Origin: Candidatus Poseidoniaceae archaeon
GTDB taxonomy: Archaea; Thermoplasmatota; Poseidoniia; Poseidoniales; Poseidoniaceae
Assembly: GCA_029250385.1 (NCBI GenBank)
Contig: JAQXFJ010000310.1
Coordinates: 1-10,278, forward strand
Length of the DNA stretch: 10,278 bases
Direction: 5' to 3'
The notes under the pieces were generated by a model. It ran no database searches. It worked only from the letters and a program-made list of their open reading frames with translations, and was not told the origin of the DNA. Shown piece after piece: positions 1 to 6,215 of the stretch (its first letter is position 1; each line of letters starts with the position of its first letter). The position numbers and the translations under genes were made by a program.

Positions 1-458
1 AAATTTATAACGTCATACTTAGCGACAAAACCAAGTTCAGATTGAATAGAATGTCCAAGAGCAAATAGATTTGGCAGCACGATAAAGATTGTTAAATACG
101 CAAATATAAGGAAAACTAACGGGGCTAATACTATTGATATTTTGAATAACTTTTGTTCACTATTTGTCAGCCCAGGCTTTGAGAATGACCAAAATTGCTG
201 ACTTATTAGTGGCATTATTGTAGCAAAACCTAGGATTGCAGAAGAAAGCCATCGCAATTCAGACCATTTTTCTGGCTGATACAGATTTAAACATTCTACT
301 TCACAAGGATCTAAATTAACTACCAGGTATTCTAAAACATAATCTATATTGTACAGCCAGGGTATTGAAACTATTATCCAAGAGAAGATGAGTAATCCAC
401 AACGGGCAAACAATTCTTCAGTGTGTGATTGTAGTCTTATATTTGAGTCGGTACCCAA
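1..458 (-). CDS. tatC: Sec-independent protein translocase TatC, 5' part (3' end beyond left edge)
   Basis: Integral membrane receptor subunit of the twin-arginine translocation pathway, which exports folded proteins. The frame is open from about position 473 to the left edge (152 residues from the TTG at 458). It shows the TatC N-terminal signature SHTEELFAR (residues 11-19; Glu15 corresponds to the signal-peptide-contacting Glu of HLxELR), a first membrane segment at about 20-38, a second at about 71-90, the cytoplasmic PGLTNSEQK loop (95-103; Glu101 fits the conserved second-loop Glu), and a third segment at about 107-134. Two Cys (52, 56) lie in the first extracytoplasmic loop. The upstream gene's TGA at 481-483 touches the ribosome-binding site, so the two are probably cotranscribed. 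The frame has no ATG or GTG before the signature: TTG at 458 is used here, and CTG at 470 is the alternative with better spacing. The identification is from motifs and topology; the C-terminal half is not visible. Confidence 0.85.
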   Translation of the reverse strand, partial: MGTDSNIRLQSHTEELFARCGLLIFSWIIVSIPWLYNIDYVLEYLVVNLDPCEVECLNLYQPEKWSELRWLSSAILGFATIMPLISQQFWSFSKPGLTNSEQKLFKISIVLAPLVFLIFAYLTIFIVLPNLFALGHSIQSELGFVAKYDVIN

Positions 459-473
459 ATGGATTGTCAGAAC

Positions 474-481
474 ATCACCTT
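474..481 (-). promoter_or_regulatory. Ribosome-binding site before tatC
   Basis: AAGGTGAT on the minus strand matches seven or eight positions of the archaeal anti-Shine-Dalgarno complement GGAGGTGATC. It overlaps the TGA of the upstream CxCH protein gene, a usual arrangement for translational coupling. GGTG is followed after 5 nt by CTG (470) and after 17 nt by TTG (458), both in the tatC frame. The ATG inside the motif opens a frame that stops after two codons. Confidence 0.6.
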
Positions 482-1434
482 CAAACTAAATCAGTATATT
501 CTTTGGGGGCCCTAGCCTGAACTATTGTACGGTATACACCAAAGATAGCCCATAACATTAGCATACCAGTGATCATAACTGAACCCCATGCTTGAGACGA
601 ATCGATTGCCCATGCAAATAATAGGATTGTGATGACACTCAAAAGTCCTCTTCTAACTCCCTGTGGAACTGCAAGACTCATATCGAGATGAGGCGGGCCA
701 CCACCAAATTTACGCTCATAAAATTCACCTTGTACAACTGCTCCAAGAATTATTACCGCCAAGGTAGTCCAATAAAATAAGTTCCCATTAGTGAAAAAAT
801 CATCAGCAATACCCTCTTGGCGTTCAGCTTCTAAGGCAGCAGGATCTTCTAGGGCGACGAATAACGACTCATAATCGCCAACACTTATTGTCCTTAGGTC
901 TCTATTCGCATCATCGTCTTCATAGGTAGAATCTGGTGCACTGATAGAAAAAGAAAGTATATTCCACAAATCGCCACCATCAAATTGCCCATTACCGTTT
1001 ACAGCATTACCGACTAATTGGAACGCGACGTTTCCTACATCCTCAGAAGGTGCCGTCCAACTTACTGCCCAGTTATTACCGATTTCAGATTGTGATAGTG
1101 CTCCTGGTTCATCATCGACAGTCTTACTCCCTTCACCTGGCGTTAATGTTCCGCTGTTGTAATCCCATAGCATGTAGCCGCCATTGTCATTACTTGCGTG
1201 CTGCAAATCTATGGTGAAGTCATAGGTCACGCCCAAAGAATAAGACCTAGGGACTCCGGAAATGGATACTACTACTTCTGTTGATGGTGCACCATCTCCG
1301 TGGCAAGTACATCCAGTTTCAACAACTCTGTCTCCGCCATTTAACCATGGTGGGCCATTGGGATTAGCGACTACAGGAGCAATGAGTAGTAGTGCCAAAA
1401 TGGCAATTACTGTTCTTGGTTTGAGCCTTATCAC
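481..1434 (-). CDS. Membrane-anchored extracytoplasmic protein with CxCH motif and Reeler/choice-of-anchor-V-like domain
   Basis: 317 residues from the chosen GTG. The N-terminus is a Sec-type signal peptide: basic start IRLKPR, hydrophobic stretch about 7-22, likely cleavage after VVA (residue 23). Soon after comes GCTCHG, with Cys42, Cys44 and His45, the only two cysteines in the protein. A beta-rich domain follows (about 50-166) containing NNWAVSWTAPS and GNVAFQLVGNAVNGNG, which resemble the W..sWtAP and GNAxNGNG motifs of Reeler-like/choice-of-anchor-V proteins. An acidic linker leads to three membrane segments (about 219-236, 263-277, 282-302). In related bacterial proteins the same place carries CxxCH, a haem c motif; here one residue is missing between the cysteines, so haem attachment is uncertain. 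No twin-arginine is present. An ATG at 1476 would add 14 residues, but GTG at 1434 has a good GTAGGTG site 5 nt upstream and gives a cleaner signal peptide. Family assignment is by motif resemblance; function is unknown. Confidence 0.7.
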   Translation of the reverse strand: MIRLKPRTVIAILALLLIAPVVANPNGPPWLNGGDRVVETGCTCHGDGAPSTEVVVSISGVPRSYSLGVTYDFTIDLQHASNDNGGYMLWDYNSGTLTPGEGSKTVDDEPGALSQSEIGNNWAVSWTAPSEDVGNVAFQLVGNAVNGNGQFDGGDLWNILSFSISAPDSTYEDDDANRDLRTISVGDYESLFVALEDPAALEAERQEGIADDFFTNGNLFYWTTLAVIILGAVVQGEFYERKFGGGPPHLDMSLAVPQGVRRGLLSVITILLFAWAIDSSQAWGSVMITGMLMLWAIFGVYRTIVQARAPKEYTDLV

Positions 1435-1439
1435 TGTCT

Positions 1440-1446
1440 CACCTAC
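1440..1446 (-). promoter_or_regulatory. Ribosome-binding site deciding the GTG start of the CxCH protein
   Basis: GTAGGTG on the minus strand lies 5 nt before the GTG at 1434. No comparable motif precedes the ATG at 1476, where only AAAGGCA abuts the codon. With this start the protein begins directly with a signal peptide, and the gap to pntB grows to 70 bp. That gap includes an AT-rich stretch (about 1476-1488, TTATGATTAAAGG) which could be a TATA box. Confidence 0.5.
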
Positions 1447-1504
1447 TTTTTGGAAAAATTGCATACCTTTGAACATTGCCTTTAATCATAACCAAAACAA
1501 ATCA

Positions 1505-2929
1505 TCATGATTCCTTTACTGCATTGTTCAGGGCGGTCATCATTTTCTTTCCATCGCCAAACATCATCATAGTTTTATCCATGTAAAATAGATCATTATC
1601 GACTCCAGCATACCCTACAGATAATGACCTTTTGATAATAACTACAGTTCTAGCTTGGTCGGCATCAATAATTGGCATCCCTGCTAGTGGTCCCTCTCCA
1701 GTTCTTGCCGCAGGGTTTGTGGTATCATTAGCCCCAATTACTATAGCGACATCACAGTCAGGGAACTCAGAATTAATCTCGTCCATTTCAATCAATTGTT
1801 CATAGGGAACATTTGCTTCTGCTAATAGAACATTCATATGACCTGGCATCCTTCCTGCTACTGGATGAATTGCATAACTGACTTCAGTATCGTACTTTTC
1901 TGAAATTAAATCGGCAAATTCTTTGACTTGGTGTTGACATTGAGATACTGCCATACCATATCCGGGGACAATGATGACTTTCTGAGCACCATCCAACATC
2001 ATTGCTACTTCATCTGCATCGGAACCAACTTTGGTTCTAGTTAGAGAAGCTTTTTCGCCACCTCCACCAAATGACTTGAATAATACGTCTGGTAATGTTC
2101 TATTCATTGCCTTACACATTATGAAAGTGAGGATCAGTCCCGATGCACCTACTAAAGAACCAGCGACTATCAAAACTGAATTACCAATGATAAACCCAGT
2201 GAATGCAGCAGCGATTCCAGATAGTGAATTTAGTAGCGACACAACTACTGGCATATCTGCCCCACCTATCGGCAGTACTAGCAAAATACCGAGAATAGAA
2301 GAAATTGCAATTAGTGCGAATATTACATTTTGGTCAGTAGGATTGTCAATATTGTAATAGATTAATCCAAAGGCAGTAATCATCAATACAACTTTGACTA
2401 CATTCAACCATCTAGGACCCCATGTTGGGGTTTTAATCCATTTACCAAATACCTCTATACCACCTTTCAATTTGAACATTGCCAAGAGCGAACCTGTTAG
2501 AGTCATCCAGCCGACTAATGCTGATAATCCAGCAGCAACAACGGTTACTGTCAATTCCAAACCGCTAGGAAGGTTTGCTCCTTCTATGTATCTCCATGAT
2601 TCTGACAAGGCGACTAATGCTGATGCGGCTCCACCAAATCCGTTGAATAGAGCAACAAGTTCTGGCATACCAGTCATTTCAACTTTAGCAGCCATCCAAT
2701 ACCCTATTAGCGAACCAATTACTAATCCGGCTATAATCAGTGTCCAATTTGCCGGATCGTCTGCTAATTCCATGTCCAGTATTGTAGTTATAACAGCCAC
2801 TAGCATACCTAAAGCACCTAGTTGATTACCCCTAGGTGCAGTTCGTGGATGGCCTAATTTTTTAAGGCCGAAAATAAACAAGGCCGCAGCAATTAGGTAA
2901 CCAATGTCTATCCATTCATTGAATTCCAC
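1505..2929 (-). CDS. pntB: NAD(P) transhydrogenase subunit beta
   Basis: Membrane (dII) plus NADP(H)-binding (dIII) subunit of the proton-translocating transhydrogenase, NADH + NADP+ + H+(out) to NAD+ + NADPH + H+(in). 474 residues from GTG 2929, close to the usual 460-480. Residues 1 to about 275 hold eight or nine hydrophobic segments, including GMPELVALFNGFGG (about 87-100). Domain III follows with the classic NADP-site motifs GYGMAVSQ (323-330), AGRMPGHMNVLLAEA (358-372), GANDTTNPAA (399-408) and KRSLSVGYAG (433-442). All dIII motifs are intact, so the enzyme should be functional. Last gene of the pnt operon, one base after the pntA2 stop. GTG 2929 is preferred over the in-frame GTG 2938 because AGGGGTG lies 6 nt before it. 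The position of the E. coli proton-path residue His91 is Asn96 here, in a GMPELVALFNGFGG sequence. Confidence 0.96.
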   Translation of the reverse strand: MEFNEWIDIGYLIAAALFIFGLKKLGHPRTAPRGNQLGALGMLVAVITTILDMELADDPANWTLIIAGLVIGSLIGYWMAAKVEMTGMPELVALFNGFGGAASALVALSESWRYIEGANLPSGLELTVTVVAAGLSALVGWMTLTGSLLAMFKLKGGIEVFGKWIKTPTWGPRWLNVVKVVLMITAFGLIYYNIDNPTDQNVIFALIAISSILGILLVLPIGGADMPVVVSLLNSLSGIAAAFTGFIIGNSVLIVAGSLVGASGLILTFIMCKAMNRTLPDVLFKSFGGGGEKASLTRTKVGSDADEVAMMLDGAQKVIIVPGYGMAVSQCQHQVKEFADLISEKYDTEVSYAIHPVAGRMPGHMNVLLAEANVPYEQLIEMDEINSEFPDCDVAIVIGANDTTNPAARTGEGPLAGMPIIDADQARTVVIIKRSLSVGYAGVDNDLFYMDKTMMMFGDGKKMMTALNNAVKES

Positions 2930-2930
2930 A

Positions 2931-3242
2931 TTAAGCACCCCTGTTTTTCTTGCCGGCGATCATATTCAACATTCTGTTGGTAACCGCAAAACCACCTACA
3001 ACATTTATCATTGCAAGAATAACTGCTATGAATGCCAAAATTCCAGATAAGTCAGTATTACCGCCATCATATGCTACATTGGCTCCAAGTAACGCTCCAA
3101 CTATGCTTATCCCAGAAATTGCGTTAGCACCACTCATCAAAGGTGTATGCAAAGTTGCTGGAACTTTGGTAATTAATTCGAATCCCAAGAATATCGATAG
3201 TACAAATAGTGTTATGCTGCCAATAAGCAATTCTGGTGTCAT
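2931..3242 (-). CDS. pntA2: NAD(P) transhydrogenase subunit alpha part 2 (membrane)
   Basis: 103-residue membrane part of the alpha subunit, which in E. coli is the C-terminal end of a single PntA chain and is a separate polypeptide in Rhodospirillum rubrum and Thermus types. Three hydrophobic segments are visible (about 3-22, 37-56, 67-90). Family motifs are TKVPATLHTPLMSGANAISG (25-44) and INVVGGFAVTNRML (79-92). It packs with PntB domain II to form the proton channel. Its ATG overlaps the pntA1 TGA (ATGA), and GGGGGT stands 6 nt upstream inside the pntA1 3' end, so the two are translationally coupled. The short basic tail GKKNRG is cytoplasmic by the positive-inside rule. Confidence 0.95.
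   Translation of the reverse strand: MTPELLIGSITLFVLSIFLGFELITKVPATLHTPLMSGANAISGISIVGALLGANVAYDGGNTDLSGILAFIAVILAMINVVGGFAVTNRMLNMIAGKKNRGA
2936..2942 (-). promoter_or_regulatory. Ribosome-binding site choosing the pntB start
   Basis: AGGGGTG in the last codons of pntA2 is 6 nt upstream of GTG 2929. The same element would overlap the alternative GTG at 2938, which makes that longer start unlikely. Confidence 0.5.
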
Positions 3243-4402
3243 TCTAATACCCCCATTAATCTGGTTTGCTTTTGATGCATTTCACCGTTCATGCATATTA
3301 GCACTCCACCCATTCCATTAACATAGAAATCAGAGCCTTCTGGTGCACCAAATAGTATGTCATCATCTTCAGCTAGAACTATCTCCCCATCATTCACTAA
3401 AGAAGTGATAAAGGTGGTTAAGTTGTTTGAATAAAGCATACTAGCAGTATTGGCAATGGTTCCAGGAAGGTTAGATGTTCCAACAATGATTACACCGTTA
3501 TCGGTAACATGTATTTCTCCAACTTTGGTATCCTCACAGTTGCCACCGACATCTGCATTCATATCTACAATCACTGCTCCAGATTTGAAGGTTTTTACCG
3601 CCTCACTAGGTACGGTAATTGGTGCAGGTCGTCCAAATATTCTAGCGGTGGTAATTATGATGTCAGCATCTTTTGCAACACCACAAACCGTTTCATTCAC
3701 TTTTTGAATAAATTCTGGTGTTAATGGTTTTGCATAGCCGGATTCATCTTCAAAGTCATCCATCCCATCTACCTCAATAAATCTACCACCAACAGATTCA
3801 ATTTGCTCTGCCGCTGATTTTCTTACATCTGAAGCATATACAACGCCACCTAATCTTTTAGCGGTTGCAATTGCCTGTAAACCAGCAACTCCACTTCCCA
3901 TAACTACTACTTTTGCTGGTCTAACAGTTCCAGCAGATGTTGTCATCATTGGAATTCCTTTGGGCACATTTGACGCTCCCAAAAGTACCGCTTTGTACCC
4001 TGCTAGATTGTCTTGGCTAGAATTTACATCCATCGATTGAGCACGTGATAATCTTCGTGGTATCATATCCATTGACATCAAGGTAATGTTAGCGCTCAAG
4101 CATTGCTTGACATAATCTGAATTTCTAAACGGATCCGCTACACAAGCAACATTAGAATTTTTGGAAATACCATCTGTTCCCGGGAAATTGATGCAAATTA
4201 TGTTGGGACAGGATAATGCTTCCTCTCTTGATACAATCTTTGCTCCAGCATCTTCATATTGACTATCGTTATAATTGGCTCTTTCACCAGCGCCTTGCTG
4301 TACATAAACCTCAAAGCCAGCTTTAGTCAACTTTTTCATGCTTGAAGGTACAATCGCCACACGGGTTTCATTTTCGGGTTCTTTTGGCACACCTAGTCTC
4401 AT
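3239..4402 (-). CDS. pntA1: NAD(P) transhydrogenase subunit alpha part 1 (NAD-binding domain I)
   Basis: Soluble NAD(H)-binding domain I of the transhydrogenase, related to alanine dehydrogenase. 387 residues, the size expected for a split PntAA subunit. It starts MRLGVPKEPENETRVAIVP, the standard family N-terminus. The RQD-loop residues that hold nicotinamide are present (Arg117, Gln122, Asp125 in RRLSRAQSMD), followed by SSQDNLAGYKAV, the dinucleotide fold GSGVAG (169-174), Asp192 at the end of the second strand (SDVR, consistent with NAD rather than NADP), and VDMNADVGGNCE (279-290). The ATG at 4402 is chosen because it matches the family start and has GGTG 6 nt upstream; a TTG at 4453 would add 17 unrelated residues without a ribosome-binding site. 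First gene of the pnt operon, overlapping pntA2 by 4 bp and divergent from mdh. Confidence 0.96.
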   Translation of the reverse strand: MRLGVPKEPENETRVAIVPSSMKKLTKAGFEVYVQQGAGERANYNDSQYEDAGAKIVSREEALSCPNIICINFPGTDGISKNSNVACVADPFRNSDYVKQCLSANITLMSMDMIPRRLSRAQSMDVNSSQDNLAGYKAVLLGASNVPKGIPMMTTSAGTVRPAKVVVMGSGVAGLQAIATAKRLGGVVYASDVRKSAAEQIESVGGRFIEVDGMDDFEDESGYAKPLTPEFIQKVNETVCGVAKDADIIITTARIFGRPAPITVPSEAVKTFKSGAVIVDMNADVGGNCEDTKVGEIHVTDNGVIIVGTSNLPGTIANTASMLYSNNLTTFITSLVNDGEIVLAEDDDILFGAPEGSDFYVNGMGGVLICMNGEMHQKQTRLMGVLE

Positions 4403-4459
4403 TTTTACCACCGATTCCAGTCTCGACAACTGGGCTTGTAATAGGCCAATCAAAGGAGG

Positions 4460-4470
4460 CTTTTAGATAA
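4460..4470 (-). promoter_or_regulatory. Possible TATA box of the pnt operon
   Basis: TTATCTAAAAG on the minus strand lies about 58-68 nt upstream of the pntA1 ATG. A start of transcription some 25 nt downstream would leave a leader of about 35 nt carrying the GGTG site at 4409-4412. It is the best AT-rich box on this strand in the divergent gap, but archaeal TATA boxes are loose and this is a by-eye call. Confidence 0.35.
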
Positions 4471-4517
4471 GACGCTTGGAATGATTAATTATCCCTCTTA
4501 GGTTGATAACCATCTAA

Positions 4518-4526
4518 CTTATTTTA
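4518..4526 (+). promoter_or_regulatory. Possible TATA box of mdh
   Basis: CTTATTTTA, centred about 26 nt before 4548, would start transcription just before the mdh start region and give a very short leader. A small inverted repeat (GGTT-GAT-AACC, 4501-4511) lies directly upstream and might be an operator, though its 4 bp arms are weak evidence. Confidence 0.35.
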
Positions 4527-4550
4527 CGCCTTTACTTCGCCCAATTTGTA

Positions 4551-4555
4551 AGGTG
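4551..4555 (+). promoter_or_regulatory. Ribosome-binding site deciding the TTG start of mdh
   Basis: AGGTG is followed by TTAAAT and then TTG (4562), the 6 nt spacing seen at other genes of this window. The longer frame starts at the GTG inside this motif (4553), which could be used only by a leaderless or nearly leaderless transcript. Confidence 0.5.
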
Positions 4556-4561
4556 TTAAAT

Positions 4562-5500
4562 TTGGCTAACTCTAGGAAAAAAATAGCGGTAATTGGAGCA
4601 GGAAATGTTGGAGCAACATGTGCATTTGTATTAGCACAAAAAAAGTTAGGAGATATCGTTCTTCTTGATATTTACGAAGGATTTGCTAAAGGTAAAGCAT
4701 TGGATATGTCACAAAACGGACAGGTTCTAAATTACGATGGTTCATTAACTGGTACATCCAATTATGAGGATATCGCTGGAGCAGATGTTGTAGTTGTCAC
4801 TTCCGGATTCCCTAGACAACCTGGAATGACTCGAGAGGATTTAATCGCTAAGAATGCAAGTATAGTAAAACAAGTAGGTGAAGGTATTAAGCAGCATGCT
4901 CCAGATAGTATTCTTGTCATGGTAACAAATCCATTAGACTTAATGACTTATCACATGCAAAAAGTCACAGGATTCCCTGCCAATCGAGTTTGTGGACAAG
5001 CAGGAGTACTAGATAGCGCAAGGATGACTCACTTTGTGGCTGATGCAGTTGGTTGTTCAGAAGAAGATGTCCAAGCTATGGTTTTGGGTGGTCATGGAGA
5101 CACAATGGTCCCATTACCAAGGTTTACCACAGTTGGCGGTATTGCGATTACTCATTTACTAGATGAAGATACAATCGAAGCAATATGTCAACGAACAGCA
5201 TCAGGTGGCGGTGAAATCGTCAAATTACTAGAACGTGGTTCAGCATTTTATGCGCCTGGTTCTGCAGCTGCAATTATGGCTGAAGCGGTATTGATGGATC
5301 GAAAACGTTTGATTCCAGCGTCAGCATACCTCACTGGAGAATATGGTTTAGATGATGTTTACATTGGAGTTCCAGTTATTCTTGGTGCTTCAGGGATAGA
5401 AAGAATAATTCAGCTCGAGCTAAGCAACGAGGAACTTTCAAGTCTGCAAAAGTCTGGTAACTTTTACAAGACACAGTTAACCGAATTATTGGGATATTAA
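4562..5500 (+). CDS. mdh: Malate dehydrogenase (NAD-dependent, LDH/MDH superfamily)
   Basis: Interconverts malate and oxaloacetate with NAD(H) in the TCA cycle; cytosolic. 312 residues from TTG 4562, typical of the LDH-like MDH class. Motifs in order: dinucleotide fold GAGNVG (12-17), Asp36 ending the second strand (LLDIYEG), which favours NAD over NADP, the substrate loop GFPRQPGMTR with Arg85 and Arg91, VTNPLD (122-127), LDSARM with substrate-binding Arg154, and GGHGDTMVPL with catalytic His178. Arg85 in the loop position marks malate rather than lactate specificity. The only plus-strand gene of any size here, divergent from the pnt operon and convergent with the ygfZ-like gene, with a 4 bp stop overlap. 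The GTG at 4553 would add three residues (MLN); which is used depends on whether the message is leaderless. Function is secure. Confidence 0.96.
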   Translation: MANSRKKIAVIGAGNVGATCAFVLAQKKLGDIVLLDIYEGFAKGKALDMSQNGQVLNYDGSLTGTSNYEDIAGADVVVVTSGFPRQPGMTREDLIAKNASIVKQVGEGIKQHAPDSILVMVTNPLDLMTYHMQKVTGFPANRVCGQAGVLDSARMTHFVADAVGCSEEDVQAMVLGGHGDTMVPLPRFTTVGGIAITHLLDEDTIEAICQRTASGGGEIVKLLERGSAFYAPGSAAAIMAEAVLMDRKRLIPASAYLTGEYGLDDVYIGVPVILGASGIERIIQLELSNEELSSLQKSGNFYKTQLTELLGY

Positions 5501-6204
5501 GTTCTTAGCAGTGCAAGACTCATATCGTTACCTTTGGTAGTGACATTTTTTTCCTCGACATCGTTAATTTTGACCTGTTTGAGTAGATATATTCCTTTGT
5601 TACGACTTCTCATACGAGTTAGAATCTCTTGACCTGCATAACATCCCTTATTTTCGTGAACGTAACTGCGTAAACCACATTGATATGGATTTTTGTTGTT
5701 GTTTATTTCATGTCCATGCCATGGAATTAAATTTTCTATTCGCCATTGCGTGAAGGTATTTTCGGTTTCATAACTAAAATTAAAGTCATTCGATACCGAA
5801 TAAATCTCGAAGTTGTATTTGCCATCAATATTAATTGCGGTAATTCCATTAGTCGATTGTACAGAATTAAGGGCGCCGACTGGTGAATCGCCATAAACAA
5901 TATCAACATTGTTTAACGAAGAAATATTTTGTAATTGGATGTCTTGTAGCAATATTTTTTTGTTAATGAATGAAAGTAATTCTTTGGAATTCCCACTATT
6001 ACCGACTGATATAATCATATCGTTTAAGTTGAAAACATGAAGAATATCCAGTATTTTCGCTTTTTCCGTAAGAACTACAGTGGATATGACTTTATTTGGT
6101 GGAATGTTATCTATCTTATTGGTAGATAATCCGTTTAAAAAATTGAGTGCATCTTTGCCTCTCCAGATATTTAGGTCTGCTAGTTGATAAGCCAACCTGG
6201 GCAT
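5497..6204 (-). CDS. YgfZ/IBA57-like folate-binding Fe-S cluster assembly protein (GcvT-related)
   Basis: 235 residues, shorter than E. coli YgfZ (326). The N-terminal part carries the GcvT-like pattern WRGKDALNFLNGLSTNKI (about 14-31), and the later part has RIENLIPWHGHE (155-166) and the diagnostic KGCYAGQE (186-193, Cys188) followed by ILTRMRSR. The C-terminus ends SLALLRT, like the lALxxLR ending of the family, so it is not truncated despite its size. YgfZ/IBA57 proteins work with A-type carriers to build or maintain [4Fe-4S] clusters, binding tetrahydrofolate. The gene directly follows such a carrier. ATG 6204 is preferred to GTG 6213 because AGGTG lies 6 nt before it, overlapping the carrier's stop. 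About 31 of the residues are Asn, giving a markedly AT-rich, probably fast-evolving gene. Its stop overlaps the mdh stop. Confidence 0.88.
   Translation of the reverse strand: MPRLAYQLADLNIWRGKDALNFLNGLSTNKIDNIPPNKVISTVVLTEKAKILDILHVFNLNDMIISVGNSGNSKELLSFINKKILLQDIQLQNISSLNNVDIVYGDSPVGALNSVQSTNGITAINIDGKYNFEIYSVSNDFNFSYETENTFTQWRIENLIPWHGHEINNNKNPYQCGLRSYVHENKGCYAGQEILTRMRSRNKGIYLLKQVKINDVEEKNVTTKGNDMSLALLRT
5546..5552 (+). terminator. T-run, possible terminator for mdh
   Basis: Seven consecutive T on the plus strand, about 46 nt after the mdh stop. Archaeal intrinsic termination mainly needs a U-run, without a hairpin. It lies inside the coding region of the convergent ygfZ-like gene, since no intergenic space exists. 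On the other strand it encodes the Glu-Lys-Asn part of the ygfZ C-terminus, so it may be coincidental. Confidence 0.3.
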
Positions 6205-6210
6205 TTTCAA

Positions 6211-6215
6211 CACCT
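6211..6215 (-). promoter_or_regulatory. Ribosome-binding site choosing the ygfZ-like start
   Basis: AGGTG overlaps the TAG stop of the Fe-S carrier and is followed by TTGAAA and ATG (6204). It contains the GTG (6213) that begins the longer frame, which is therefore less likely to be the start. Confidence 0.5.

Noticed and set aside
1262..2825. Plus-strand open frames opposite the CxCH protein and pntB (1262-1510, 2031-2357, 2394-2825)
   Set aside because: They are antisense to well-supported genes with clear motifs, have no recognisable domains, and show the Pro/Thr/Ser/Asn-rich composition expected of the reverse of hydrophobic coding sequence.
2950..3724. Plus-strand open frames opposite pntA1/pntA2 (2950-3321, 3450-3707, 3509-3724)
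   Set aside because: Shadows of strongly identified transhydrogenase genes; no ribosome-binding site or family motif.
2931..4402. pntA as two genes caused by a frameshift
   Set aside because: The split alpha subunit is a known natural arrangement; both parts are complete with their own starts, ribosome-binding sites and a clean ATGA overlap.
4451..4460. AAAGGAGG on the plus strand as a ribosome-binding site for a small gene
   Set aside because: The ATG that follows (4481) opens only a six-codon frame before a stop, and the motif lies in the promoter region of the pnt operon.
4501..4511. GGTT-GAT-AACC inverted repeat as an operator or terminator
   Set aside because: Arms of only 4 bp occur often by chance and no T-run follows; mentioned only as context for the mdh promoter.
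5497..6204. YgfZ-like gene as a truncated or broken glycine cleavage T-protein
   Set aside because: The KGCYxGQE signature and the SLALLRT ending are characteristic of YgfZ/IBA57, the frame is uninterrupted, and its neighbour is an Fe-S carrier rather than glycine-cleavage genes.
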